Positions 18,190-27,889 of a stretch of 64,000 nt of DNA are shown piece after piece. Position 1 is the first letter of the stretch, and each line of letters begins with the position of its first letter. The position numbers and the translations under genes are program-made. Source of the stretch: an uncultured Candidatus Saccharibacteria bacterium (lineage in GTDB: Bacteria > Patescibacteriota > Saccharimonadia > Saccharimonadales > Saccharimonadaceae); assembly GCA_947302125.1 (NCBI GenBank), contig CAMYUL010000002.1, positions 1-64,000 of the forward strand, written 5' to 3'. Below the pieces are notes generated by a model. It ran no database searches, was not told the origin of the DNA, and saw only the letters and a list, made by a program, of their open reading frames with translations.

Positions 18190-19953
18190 ATGACGAGAAT
18201 TTTATCTACATCGGCCAAGGACTATCTTGGCAAAACCATCACCGTTTCTGGTTGGGTCAATTCCCGTAGAGACCACGGCGGATTAATTTTCATTGACCTA
18301 AGAGACCACAAGGGTATTTTGCAGTTGGTTATCACTCCAGACACTAAGGATGCATTCAGTCTTGCCGAGACTTTGCGTGACGAATTTGTCATTACTGCTA
18401 CTGGTACTATGCGTGAGCGCGCTCCAGAGCTCAAGAATCCTAACATCGAAACTGGTGACATTGAACTTGTTGTAGAAAATCTCGTCCTTCTTAACAAGTC
18501 TGAGCCGCTTCCAGTCAACACCCATGATGACGGCCCAGAATCCGGTGAGGACCTTCGCCTCAAATATCGCTATCTCGATCTTCGCCGCCCATCCATGCAG
18601 AACTTGTTGAAGCGCCGTTCTGATTTCTATCAGTATCTCAGAAAATACATGATCGAAAATGATTTCACAGAAATCACCACGCCGATTTTGGCTAACTCTT
18701 CACCAGAAGGTGCTCGCGATTTTCTCGTCCCATCTCGTCTTCATCCTGGTAAGTTCTATGCACTTCCGCAAGCCCCTCAGCAGTTCAAGCAGCTGTTAAT
18801 GGTTGGCGGTGTTTCTCGTTATTTCCAGATCGCTCCATGCTTCCGTGACGAGGACCCTCGTGCCGATCGTCTTTATGGTGACTTCTACCAGCTAGATCTT
18901 GAGATGTCATTTGTTGATGACGGCGAGACTGTCAGGACCACCATGGAACCACTCATTAAGAAGCTCGTCACTGATTTTGCTGGTAAAGAATTACTAAGTG
19001 AAGAAATTCCACGCATCACTTTTGAAGATGCGATGAATAACTACGGCACTGACAAGCCTGACCTTCGCTACGACATGAAATTGATCGACCTTACTGAGGC
19101 ATTGAAAGACACTGAGTTTAAGGTCTTCCAGTCTCCATGCGTTAAGGCTATTTGCGTTAAAGGCGGATCTAGCCTCAGCCGCTCTCAAATCGATAACTTC
19201 ACCGATCTTGCTCGTAAGAATGGCGCGGGCGGCCTCGCATATATATTATATGAAAACGGTGAGGCTAAGTCCCCAATCGCCAAGTTCCTAAAAGAAGAAG
19301 AGCTTGCTAAGATTAAGTCAGAGACTAAGGCCGAAGATGGCGACGCCGTCTTCTTTGGCGCCGACACTCGCGAGAAGGTCAATAAGGTCCTTGGCATTTT
19401 GCGTATTGCCTTTGCTGATCACTTTGGTTTGAAGGACGACAACAAGGTTGCACTTTGCTGGGTTGTCGATTTTCCATTTTACGAGTGGGACGACAATAAC
19501 AACAAATTAGACTTCTGCCACAACCCATTCTCTATGCCAAAAGGCGGTTTAGCAGCATTAGAGTCCGCCAATACCGACGAAGACAAATTAGCAATTTCCG
19601 CCGACCAGTACGATATGGTTATGAACGGCTACGAGATTTGCTCCGGCGCTGTTAGAAACCACAGCCCAGAAGTTATGTACAAGGCTTTTGAAATCCTAGG
19701 CTACGATCACAAGGAAGTTGAGAAGCGTTTTGGCGGTATGCTTTCCGCTTTCAAGTTTGGCGCTCCTCCACATGCTGGCTGTGCCTTTGGTCTCGAGCGT
19801 ATCTTTATGGTCTTAACTGGCGCCAAGAATATTCGCGACATCGTCGCCTTCCCGAAGAACGGTTCTGGTGTCGATCTCATGATGGACTCCCCGTCTGTAG
19901 TTGATGATTTGCAGCTTGAAGAATCTCATATCTCCATCATTGAAGAAGATTAA
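18190..19953 (+). CDS. aspS: Aspartyl-tRNA synthetase
   Basis: MTRILSTSAKDYLGKTITVSGWVNSRRDHGGLIFIDLRD...; class II motifs; start moved to 18190 after TATAAT. Confidence 0.96.
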   Translation: MTRILSTSAKDYLGKTITVSGWVNSRRDHGGLIFIDLRDHKGILQLVITPDTKDAFSLAETLRDEFVITATGTMRERAPELKNPNIETGDIELVVENLVLLNKSEPLPVNTHDDGPESGEDLRLKYRYLDLRRPSMQNLLKRRSDFYQYLRKYMIENDFTEITTPILANSSPEGARDFLVPSRLHPGKFYALPQAPQQFKQLLMVGGVSRYFQIAPCFRDEDPRADRLYGDFYQLDLEMSFVDDGETVRTTMEPLIKKLVTDFAGKELLSEEIPRITFEDAMNNYGTDKPDLRYDMKLIDLTEALKDTEFKVFQSPCVKAICVKGGSSLSRSQIDNFTDLARKNGAGGLAYILYENGEAKSPIAKFLKEEELAKIKSETKAEDGDAVFFGADTREKVNKVLGILRIAFADHFGLKDDNKVALCWVVDFPFYEWDDNNNKLDFCHNPFSMPKGGLAALESANTDEDKLAISADQYDMVMNGYEICSGAVRNHSPEVMYKAFEILGYDHKEVEKRFGGMLSAFKFGAPPHAGCAFGLERIFMVLTGAKNIRDIVAFPKNGSGVDLMMDSPSVVDDLQLEESHISIIEED

Positions 19954-19987
19954 CTAGTCGTATAGCTCTTGTGCTATAATATATGAT

Positions 19988-21055
19988 ATGGAACCTGAAA
20001 AGAAAAATCCAGATAGTATCCAAAAAATTTTCAAAAGAATCTTTATCTATGTTTTGATTTTTGTGCTCTTAATCGGGATCACCTTCTTCCTAGTCTTTAA
20101 GGATCAGGATCTTGGCGAGGCTCTCAGAGTTTATAATAATGCGAGATTCGGTTTTGTGGCCCTAGGTATCATTCTGATGTTTGGCTATTTTGCTATTGAA
20201 GCCTGGAACATTTATAGTATCCTCAAGTCTTTTGGCGAGAAAATTAATTACTGGCAAGCGTATAAGTTTACCTTGATTGGTTTCTTCTTCTGCTCTGTCA
20301 CTCCTGGCGCCAGTGGTGGCCAGCCACTAGAAATTTATTACATGAGCAAAGAAAAAATCTCCACCGCGCACGCCACCCTAGCTCTTCTAATTCAGATTTG
20401 CGGCATCCAAATCAGTGTTCTCATCTTGGGTATTATCGGCCTACTAGTTTCACTTGGTAGGATGGAAGCAAGCATTATTTGGTGGACGCTCATCGGCCTT
20501 GTCATTAATGGTGTCGCGCTAGCCGCGTTACTTATTGGTATTTTTTCCAAAAAAATCACCAAGAAATTTATCGACTTCTTCATTTACGTTCTAAAGTTTT
20601 TCAATTATAAAAAAATCGAAAAAAAGCAGGAGTCAATTAACAAGTCGCTTGAGCAATATAGCGAAGGCGCCAAGTACATCAAGACTCATCAGAAAGAATT
20701 CTGGATCTGCATTGCCCGCAGCTTTGCTCAAATGTCGATCTACTTTATTATTCCATTTTGCGTCTACAAAGCACTTAGCTTGAGCGGCACTGGTTTCTTG
20801 TCACTATTCTTCTTGCAAGCAGTCCTCTTTATGGCCACTTCCGGCCTGCCACTTCCTGGCGCCATCGGCGCTAGCGAAGCAGCCTTCTTAAGCCTGTACG
20901 GCTTGGCCTTCGGCGAAGAAATGCTTGGTGGTGCCGTCCTGCTCAATCGCAGTATCAGCTTCTACTGGTTTGTGTTTATCACCATGTTTGTAGTATTTGT
21001 TAATATTATTAAACTCAGAGCCGCTAAGGACAAAAATTCCGAAGAAACAAAATGA
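19988..21055 (+). CDS. Flippase-like domain / LPG synthase TM-region family (UPF0104)
   Basis: FFFCSVTPGASGGQPLEIYYMSKE; multiple TMs. Confidence 0.85.
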   Translation: MEPEKKNPDSIQKIFKRIFIYVLIFVLLIGITFFLVFKDQDLGEALRVYNNARFGFVALGIILMFGYFAIEAWNIYSILKSFGEKINYWQAYKFTLIGFFFCSVTPGASGGQPLEIYYMSKEKISTAHATLALLIQICGIQISVLILGIIGLLVSLGRMEASIIWWTLIGLVINGVALAALLIGIFSKKITKKFIDFFIYVLKFFNYKKIEKKQESINKSLEQYSEGAKYIKTHQKEFWICIARSFAQMSIYFIIPFCVYKALSLSGTGFLSLFFLQAVLFMATSGLPLPGAIGASEAAFLSLYGLAFGEEMLGGAVLLNRSISFYWFVFITMFVVFVNIIKLRAAKDKNSEETK

Positions 21056-21588
21056 TTTTGTACTGCGTCCGGCACGGTGAGACCGATAGTAACTTAAAGG
21101 GCATTGTTTCTGGACGCTCTGACGAGGGCCTCAACGAGAAGGGAATTGCTCAGGCCCAGGAGCTAAATCTCAAAATTGCTGATACGAAATTTGACGCAGT
21201 GTATGTTTCGCCGATGCGCCGCACTGTCGAGACGGCAGAGATCATTGTCCCGGAATATCAATACATTATCGATGATCGTTTGGCTGAACGTGACTTGGCA
21301 GACCTCAAAAATTACACTATTGATGAACTCTGGGAAAATCCGCTCTGGAATTCATTGACAAAAAAAAAGACCAGTGAGGGCGCGGAAACTTTTGGTGCCG
21401 GGTTAGAGCGCGTCCAAGATTTTCTATCCGAGCTAAAAGGAAAATACTCCGACGATAGCAAAATCCTATTGGTCACCCACAGTTTTATTTCTCGTTGCCT
21501 TTGGGCTTTGCAACAAGGCCTAGACAAAGATCTAGATTACACAAAATTCCATCACAAAAACGACGAGGTCATAATCTACAAAGCATAA
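21052..21588 (+). CDS. Histidine phosphatase (phosphoglycerate mutase-like)
   Basis: YCVRHGETDSNLKGIVSGRSDEGLNEKG...VSPMRRTVETAEII. Confidence 0.92.
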   Translation: MILYCVRHGETDSNLKGIVSGRSDEGLNEKGIAQAQELNLKIADTKFDAVYVSPMRRTVETAEIIVPEYQYIIDDRLAERDLADLKNYTIDELWENPLWNSLTKKKTSEGAETFGAGLERVQDFLSELKGKYSDDSKILLVTHSFISRCLWALQQGLDKDLDYTKFHHKNDEVIIYKA

Positions 21589-21592
21589 AAAA

Positions 21593-21670
21593 TGGTCAGG
21601 GTGATCGGACTTGAACCGACGACCTCAGCGTCCCGAACGCTGCGCGCTACCAACTGCGCCACACCCTGAC
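21593..21670 (-). tRNA. tRNA-Pro (CGG)
   Basis: Reverse complement GTCAGGG...CAGCG-TTCGGGA-CGCTG...GGTTCAAGTCC...CCCTGACCA. Confidence 0.93.
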
Positions 21671-21712
21671 AAGTTTATGGATATTATACCAAAAAACTGA
21701 TATAATATCTAT

Positions 21713-23254
21713 ATGCCAAGATTACAGAAACCAAAAGACAATAAAAAAACGATCCTCTTTTGCGTATTAACTCCACTAGTTTGTTGTCTTATTTATACAG
21801 TCTTTTGTATGCTCAATTTGCGTGGCTCGGTTTGGTTTGATGAGTCCTACTCGGCCTATCTTGCTCGTGGAGATTTCGGCCAGATTTGGCACATGACATC
21901 ACTCGACGTCCATCCGCCATTCTACTATTTCTTGCTCAAGATTTGGTCAGTCATTTTTGGCTATACGGATGTCTCGATGCGCTTTATGTCGGTATTCTTC
22001 GGCGCACTTACTATTATCTTCCTCTTCCAGTTATTGAAGCGCTGGTTCGGTGAGAAGGCCGCCGCGGTCTCTACCTTATTCCTGTCGCTTTCGCCAATGT
22101 TTATCCGCTATGGTCAAGAAATGCGCATGTACACTCTCGTATTCTTAATCGTCGTTCTAGCTACCTACGCCTTAGACCTAGCGCTAGAAACTAAGAAAAC
22201 AAAATTCTACGTGTTATACGCTATACTAATTTCTCTAGGCATGTGGACGCATTACTTTACTGCCATTGCTTGGATTGCTCACATTGTTTATTACAAAATT
22301 ACTAAGCGTAGCAAAATCTTCGAGAAAAAAATGTTACTTACTTATGTTGGCGCTGTTGCCCTTTTTGTGCCATGGATGCCGTCACTATTTAGACAATTTC
22401 TAGAAGTAGAAAGTGGCTTCTGGATCCCAGCGCTTTCTATCATGACCCCGATCGATTACACTACGCAATCATTCATTTTTGGCGAAGTCACTAAGGGTGG
22501 AGTAACGCTTCTTACCGGGCTAGTTGTCTTAGTCGCGTTCACATCACTCGTCTACGTTACCAGAAAAGTTTACCAAGAAATCAAAAAGTCAGAGAAGCCG
22601 AAGCTACTATTTCTAATTGCGCTAATCATCTTCCCGCCACTCATTTTGATGATTATTAGCATCCCACCACTTACCTCCATGTTTGTCGATCGTTATATCA
22701 TCTATAGCGCTAGCCTAGTTTGGGCACTAATTGGCCTTACAATTTTCCTCGGCATCAAATATCGTAAGAAATTTAATTTCACGCCATTAGTTTTGCTAGC
22801 AGTCTTTTCGCCAATTTCCGCCGTGATCGGTATCATTAATGTCGAAACGCGCGAGTCGGAAGGCGCCGTTCAGGAAATTGTCTACGATGTTCGCGCCATG
22901 GCCGAAGACGGCGAGCCAATTCTCGCAAATAACGAGTGGACTTATTATGACGCCGTCTTCTACAGTACGGACCAGCATCCAATTTATGGTATGCGCCCAT
23001 GGATCAATTTCCAATATGGCTCAATTTTCCCAATTGATATTTTAAGGTACCATCTTTATGACTCAGTCGAAGAATTAACTAGTGGCGCCGATAAATTCTG
23101 GTATATCACAGACGTCAAAGAAAATGCCACCTCTCTAGAAGAATACGAATTGCCAGCAGAAATCCCAAGCGACTATCGCGTCGTTTCCGAAGTCAGTACA
23201 CCGAAGCACATTGCTTTTAAGTTCGAGAAAGATACCTCTAGCAAAAATTCTTAA
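21713..23254 (+). CDS. Glycosyltransferase family 39/ArnT-like membrane protein
   Basis: GSVWFDESYSAYLARGDFGQIWHMTSLDVHPPFYYFLLKIWS; many TMs. Confidence 0.85.
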   Translation: MPRLQKPKDNKKTILFCVLTPLVCCLIYTVFCMLNLRGSVWFDESYSAYLARGDFGQIWHMTSLDVHPPFYYFLLKIWSVIFGYTDVSMRFMSVFFGALTIIFLFQLLKRWFGEKAAAVSTLFLSLSPMFIRYGQEMRMYTLVFLIVVLATYALDLALETKKTKFYVLYAILISLGMWTHYFTAIAWIAHIVYYKITKRSKIFEKKMLLTYVGAVALFVPWMPSLFRQFLEVESGFWIPALSIMTPIDYTTQSFIFGEVTKGGVTLLTGLVVLVAFTSLVYVTRKVYQEIKKSEKPKLLFLIALIIFPPLILMIISIPPLTSMFVDRYIIYSASLVWALIGLTIFLGIKYRKKFNFTPLVLLAVFSPISAVIGIINVETRESEGAVQEIVYDVRAMAEDGEPILANNEWTYYDAVFYSTDQHPIYGMRPWINFQYGSIFPIDILRYHLYDSVEELTSGADKFWYITDVKENATSLEEYELPAEIPSDYRVVSEVSTPKHIAFKFEKDTSSKNS

Positions 23255-23280
23255 TCCGTGTTATAATTAGAGCACTAAGT

Positions 23281-23356
23281 CGGGGCGTAGCACAGTTGGT
23301 AGCGCACGCGGTTTGGGACCGTGAGGTCGCAGGTTCGAGTCCTGTCGCCCCGACCA
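23281..23356 (+). tRNA. tRNA-Pro (TGG)
   Basis: CGGGGCG/CGCCCCG acceptor, loop TTTGGGA, T-arm GGTTCGAGTCC, encoded CCA. Confidence 0.94.
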
Positions 23357-23363
23357 TTCAAAG

Positions 23364-23384
23364 ATCTCCCGTAGGGAGTTTTTT
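23364..23384 (+). terminator. Intrinsic terminator after tRNA-Pro
   Basis: ctccc-gta-gggag-tttttt. Confidence 0.75.
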
Positions 23385-23437
23385 GTTGCCAAAGAAAAGT
23401 TCTCCGCTATGGTATAATGGAACTATCAGGAGGAATT

Positions 23438-24184
23438 ATGGCAACTAAGAAAACCCCAACAAGCACCGAACTGCTCAAGAAAACTTCAGCGAGCATTGAA
23501 GCTCCTAAGAAATCTAGCGACATCATGATTGTTATCACTGCCGCAGTGCTCTGTGTTGTAATGATAGTAAGTAGTATCATTGCGCGTACAGACAATGTAA
23601 CATTGAAGACTCTCCCAGCTCCAGAACTTTCCGAGGGCCAGCGCGGCGAGCTTGGTATCGATAAGAACATCAATGAGAAGAATATTGACGAGTATCTCAA
23701 TCGTAGTGACAGCGTTTATTACGACATGCGCATGCTGGAAGACCCAGCCGCCTATGAATCTATCGGCGGGGACAGATACTTGTCAGGTTTTATCGATGGA
23801 TTTGAAGTAATCCCGTACCCATACCTTGCCTCAGTCAAAGGCCTTCCGGAAGCAGTCGGGCAGGGTTATTCTGGCGACGCATTGTTTACTATTACCGATG
23901 ACGGTTCCTATGTTGCTAACTACCAGGAGTCCGACGAGATTCTAAGCAGTCTATTTCCGAAGGATAAAAACATCTTCTTAATGTGCGGCGGTGGCGGCTA
24001 TGCCGGCATGACCAAAAATTTGCTAGTAAATAAAGGTTGGGACCCGAGCAAGATCTACAATGTTGGCGGCTACTGGTTCTATGAAGGTAGTAACAACGTC
24101 AAAGTCAAGGAAGACAACGGCACTTATTCCTTCTGGAAAGTCCCATATCATAACATTGACTTTAACAAGTTGACCAAGAAATGA
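23438..24184 (+). CDS. Membrane-anchored rhodanese-like protein
   Basis: Single TM; FLMCGGGGYAGMTKNLLVNKGWDPSKIYNVGGYWFY; AGGAGG before ATG at 23438. Confidence 0.65.
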   Translation: MATKKTPTSTELLKKTSASIEAPKKSSDIMIVITAAVLCVVMIVSSIIARTDNVTLKTLPAPELSEGQRGELGIDKNINEKNIDEYLNRSDSVYYDMRMLEDPAAYESIGGDRYLSGFIDGFEVIPYPYLASVKGLPEAVGQGYSGDALFTITDDGSYVANYQESDEILSSLFPKDKNIFLMCGGGGYAGMTKNLLVNKGWDPSKIYNVGGYWFYEGSNNVKVKEDNGTYSFWKVPYHNIDFNKLTKK

Positions 24185-24648
24185 AAAAATCCACTATATT
24201 AAAAATACTAGTTATCACTATCGTTGTGGCCATCATCTTCGCAGCTGGTGCGCTAACTATTTTCTGGGCAAACAATTTGCCAGTTACGCTCGACCAGCAG
24301 TATTATGACCATGTCGAGATCATCGACATCAATAAGGACGAGTACAACGAGCTCATTGCCGACAAAAAATCTTTCCTCATCATGATTGATAATGCCGGCT
24401 GCACCACTACCGAGAAAATGCGCGAGATGATGAGAGGCCTTCCTCAGCAAGTCACCTACTATCGTATCTTTTGGCCAGAAGCCAAAGAAACTAACTTGAA
24501 GGATTATGTAAAATATTTCCCATCACTCGCCGTCGTCGAGAAGGGAACCGTTAAGTATTATCTTCGCGCTGATTCTGACGACGACGCCAAGTATTATAAT
24601 AACGCAGCCGATCTCAAATCTTGGCTCGATTCCAAGATCGCTCACTAG
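24181..24648 (+). CDS. Membrane-anchored thioredoxin-fold-like protein
   Basis: Single TM; SFLIMIDNAGCTTTEKM...YFPSLAVVEKGTVKYYL. Confidence 0.5.
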   Translation: MKKSTILKILVITIVVAIIFAAGALTIFWANNLPVTLDQQYYDHVEIIDINKDEYNELIADKKSFLIMIDNAGCTTTEKMREMMRGLPQQVTYYRIFWPEAKETNLKDYVKYFPSLAVVEKGTVKYYLRADSDDDAKYYNNAADLKSWLDSKIAH

Positions 24649-24679
24649 CTCAGTAGTGATATGATATAATATATATTAT

Positions 24680-25225
24680 ATGGTTACCAAAAACATCAGC
24701 AAGAAATTGATCGCAGCTAGCCTTGCCGTCAGTATTTTTGCTGGATCTTTTGGGTTTGTTGTCAAAGCATCCGCTTTGTCTGAGGAGCAAAATGGCGCCA
24801 TTTCTCAAAACTGTGCCACCACTAAGCAGTCTTTGAAACAGTTGCAGAAGACCGACGCCCGTACCAGGTCGTATCTCGGCTCGGCTTACGAGTCCATCCT
24901 TTCCAATTACATCACCCCGCTGGACCTTCGCTTAATTAACACCGGCCAGCCAAATGCTAGCCTCACGACTTTGCATTCCAGCATCATTGACGTCCGCAAA
25001 GATTTCGTTGCCAAGTACACATCGTACAGCCAGAGCTTAGAAGAACTTATTAACATTGATTGTTATAACCATCAGGAAGAATTTTATAGTAAGCTCGTTG
25101 AGACTAGGGAAAAGCGCGCAGAATTATCTGCAGCCACTACTAATATCCGCAATCTATTTTCCGAGCACCTAACCGATGTTCGTAGATTGAAGAATAGTCT
25201 AGGAGGCAAGAATGCAGGACAATAA
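24680..25225 (+). CDS. Secreted hypothetical protein
   Basis: Signal-like N-terminus, helical body; TGATATAAT just upstream. Confidence 0.65.
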   Translation: MVTKNISKKLIAASLAVSIFAGSFGFVVKASALSEEQNGAISQNCATTKQSLKQLQKTDARTRSYLGSAYESILSNYITPLDLRLINTGQPNASLTTLHSSIIDVRKDFVAKYTSYSQSLEELINIDCYNHQEEFYSKLVETREKRAELSAATTNIRNLFSEHLTDVRRLKNSLGGKNAGQ

Positions 25226-25607
25226 AGATGTGAACCCAGTATCCCCAGAAGAAAAGCCGGAAGACATCAAGGGCGGTCGCAACTTGTTGATTCTCGGTAT
25301 TGTTTCTGTTGGTATTGCTGTTACTACTACTATCGTTAGTCTCGTAGTTTACCACAAGTCTGGCGATATCTATTTGGATCGCTCACGTCCAGGCTTCTTA
25401 CCAGACGAAGAAGAAGTTATGCAGAAGCCGGAGACTACTTATACATTCCCGTCATCCGGTGTACTTACAGCTGGTGATATCGACGAGTACATTACGCACT
25501 TTGAGGAGGCTGTTGAGGTCATCGACGACCTGCCTTCTCCATTCTCTGAGTCCCCACTTTCTGATGAATCGCTGGGTATTCCTGCCGCTCCGGCTCCAGA
25601 AGAATAA
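25212..25607 (+). CDS. Hypothetical single-TM protein
   Basis: TM LLILGIVSVGIAVTTTIVSLVVY; overlaps upstream ORF. Confidence 0.65.
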   Translation: MQDNKDVNPVSPEEKPEDIKGGRNLLILGIVSVGIAVTTTIVSLVVYHKSGDIYLDRSRPGFLPDEEEVMQKPETTYTFPSSGVLTAGDIDEYITHFEEAVEVIDDLPSPFSESPLSDESLGIPAAPAPEE

Positions 25608-25698
25608 CAGCCCCAAAGATTTTTCAAAAAAGTCCCGCATAAGCAATTTACTTTTGAATCCCATGGCGCTACAATAAATTCCAATTAGGAGTAACAAA

Positions 25699-25833
25699 AT
25701 GTCATTAGTCGTCAGAAATTCATCGGGATGGGCTACCCACCGCATCGAGCGTGCGGCTAATGGCGTTGATCTTGTAGTCCGCAACATCTCTACCGGCATG
25801 GTTGAAGAGCGCATCGTCGGCGGCGCACTCTAA
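25699..25833 (+). CDS. 44-aa small protein
   Basis: MSLVVRNSSGWATHRIERAANGVDLVVRNISTGMVEERIVGGAL*; AGGAG 5' of ATG. Confidence 0.5.
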   Translation: MSLVVRNSSGWATHRIERAANGVDLVVRNISTGMVEERIVGGAL

Positions 25834-25939
25834 GCGTGATATAATATAGCTGCGCAAGGCCTATTTACCATTACCATCTTGACTTATCAGCTAATTTATG
25901 CTAATATAAAGGTATACCAATTAGATTGGATTTTTTCCT

Positions 25940-26458
25940 ATGTATAATAGCAAAAAAGATAATTTGCCAGTAGTTGGCCCTTCGGCTCTAGTCTCTATCG
26001 GCAAGAGAGCAATTAATGTTCCTGCCAAAATAGATACCGGTGCAGAGGTTTCATCAATCTGGGCTAGTAAAATCCGAATTGATAAGGACGGAGTCTTGAA
26101 GTTCTCTCTTTTTGGCGAGACGAGCCCATTTTATAATGGCAAAATCTACAAGCGCAGAGGATACAAAGTTATTGTTACGCGCTCGGCTATGGGCCAGGAG
26201 CAAATTCGCTATCGCACGTATTTCCCAGTGGAGATTAATGGCCGTAAGATCCGAGTACTATTCTCGCTTGCTGATCGTAGTAGAAACGATTTCCCGATCT
26301 TAATAGGAAAACGTACTTTGCAAGGAAGGTTCTTGGTAGACGTGTCTCTTCCTGACGTAGAACACGAGAAAAAACCTAAGCAAAAACTTGATATAAAGAA
26401 ATTTCGCAAAAATCCACACGAATTTCACAAACAATACGTAAAGAAAGGAGAAAAATAA
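25940..26458 (+). CDS. Retropepsin-like aspartic protease (RimB / ATP-dependent zinc protease family)
   Basis: VPAKIDTGAEVSSIWAS...FPILIGKRTLQGRFLVDVS. Confidence 0.85.
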   Translation: MYNSKKDNLPVVGPSALVSIGKRAINVPAKIDTGAEVSSIWASKIRIDKDGVLKFSLFGETSPFYNGKIYKRRGYKVIVTRSAMGQEQIRYRTYFPVEINGRKIRVLFSLADRSRNDFPILIGKRTLQGRFLVDVSLPDVEHEKKPKQKLDIKKFRKNPHEFHKQYVKKGEK

Positions 26459-26459
26459 A

Positions 26460-27368
26460 ATGAAAATTGCAATTCTATCAAACGGTAATGCCAACTACTC
26501 GACCAAGCGCCTTGTTGAAGAAGCCGAGAAGAGAGGCCATCAAGCCAAAGTTATTAAGTACAAAAATTGTTACCTTTCTTTAGATGAAAAGCATCCAAAT
26601 ATTTATTATCGCGGCAAGAAATTAACTGGTTACGATGCCATTTTGCCACGTATTTCTAACGGTATGACTCGTTACGGTTGTGCCATTGTCCGCCAGTTCG
26701 AAATGCAAGGTGTTTGGACCTCGTCTAGCTCCATCGCTATTACGCGTGCGCGTGACAAGCTTCGCTCCGCTCAGATTTTGACTAAGGCTGGCGTCGACAC
26801 TCCGAAGACTCTTGTGTCTCGTAACTCTGCCGACATTGACGATCTCATCGACCAGATCGGCCTGCCAGTTATCATCAAGCTTGCTACTGGCACACATGGC
26901 AACGGCGTTGTTCTTGCCGATACTAGAAAAGCTGCCAAGTCCGCTCTCCAAGCATTTTACTTGTACAATGAGGACGGCACCAATATTTTACTTCAGGAAT
27001 ATATCCAAGAATCCGCCGGTACCGACATTCGTGCTTTCGTCGTCGGTTCTCGCGTTGTCGCTAGCATGAAACGCCAGAGCCTTAACGATGACTTCCGTTC
27101 CAATCTCCACAAAGGCGGTGAGGGAACTAGCATTAAACTCACTGACGAAGAAAAGAAACTTGCAATTTCCGCCGCCAAGGCCATGGGCCTTCACATCGCT
27201 GGTGTTGACATGATGCGTTCAAATCGTGGTCCATTGATCCTAGAAGTTAACGCCTCTCCAGGATTCGGTATTGAAAAAGTCACCGGTAGAAACGTTGCCG
27301 AAAAAATCATCGAGTATATTGAGCACAACGCCACGCGCAAGAACGCCAAAGACAAAGTTGGCGCTTAA
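26460..27368 (+). CDS. rimK: RimK-family ATP-grasp ligase
   Basis: LPVIIKLATGTHGNGVVLAD...LQEYIQESAGTDIRAFVVG...LEVNASPGFGIE. Confidence 0.93.
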   Translation: MKIAILSNGNANYSTKRLVEEAEKRGHQAKVIKYKNCYLSLDEKHPNIYYRGKKLTGYDAILPRISNGMTRYGCAIVRQFEMQGVWTSSSSIAITRARDKLRSAQILTKAGVDTPKTLVSRNSADIDDLIDQIGLPVIIKLATGTHGNGVVLADTRKAAKSALQAFYLYNEDGTNILLQEYIQESAGTDIRAFVVGSRVVASMKRQSLNDDFRSNLHKGGEGTSIKLTDEEKKLAISAAKAMGLHIAGVDMMRSNRGPLILEVNASPGFGIEKVTGRNVAEKIIEYIEHNATRKNAKDKVGA

Positions 27369-27392
27369 ATCAAGTAGTGTTATAATTAGCTT

Positions 27393-27845
27393 ATGGTAAT
27401 TATAATTACACTTGTCGCCTTATTCTTAGTTTTCTTCTTTTTCAAACGTCATTCCGGCCCGGCACATCTTGCAATGATTGCTGGCCTGTCCGTTTACGAA
27501 ATGTTCGGCGTTCAGTTCGCTAGCTGGATCCATAAGTTTTTCGCGCAAGTACCAATCGACCTCATTCAGACGATTATTTATTTAGCGCTGATCTTAGCCT
27601 TCCCACTTCTTCTATATCTCCGCTCTCGCCACGGCGGCCTTTCTGGCATTATGCGCATTATTGAAGCCGCACTATTTTCTGCCATCATGACCGCGCTACT
27701 TTCTGCCACGCTCGCCAAGTATGTTCCATTCGACGGTCTAGCCACGCAGATTTCCAAATTTATTTCTACTATAGAAGGACCAATCGTTTTAGTTGGCGTC
27801 ATTTCCGCCTATATTGACATCATGTTCTATCGCGGCAACAAATAA
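27393..27845 (+). CDS. Hypothetical membrane protein
   Basis: Four hydrophobic segments; TTATAAT directly upstream. Confidence 0.65.
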   Translation: MVIIITLVALFLVFFFFKRHSGPAHLAMIAGLSVYEMFGVQFASWIHKFFAQVPIDLIQTIIYLALILAFPLLLYLRSRHGGLSGIMRIIEAALFSAIMTALLSATLAKYVPFDGLATQISKFISTIEGPIVLVGVISAYIDIMFYRGNK

Positions 27846-27889
27846 CGCTTGTGCTTGCATAAAATGTTCGCAGTGCATATATAATATAT

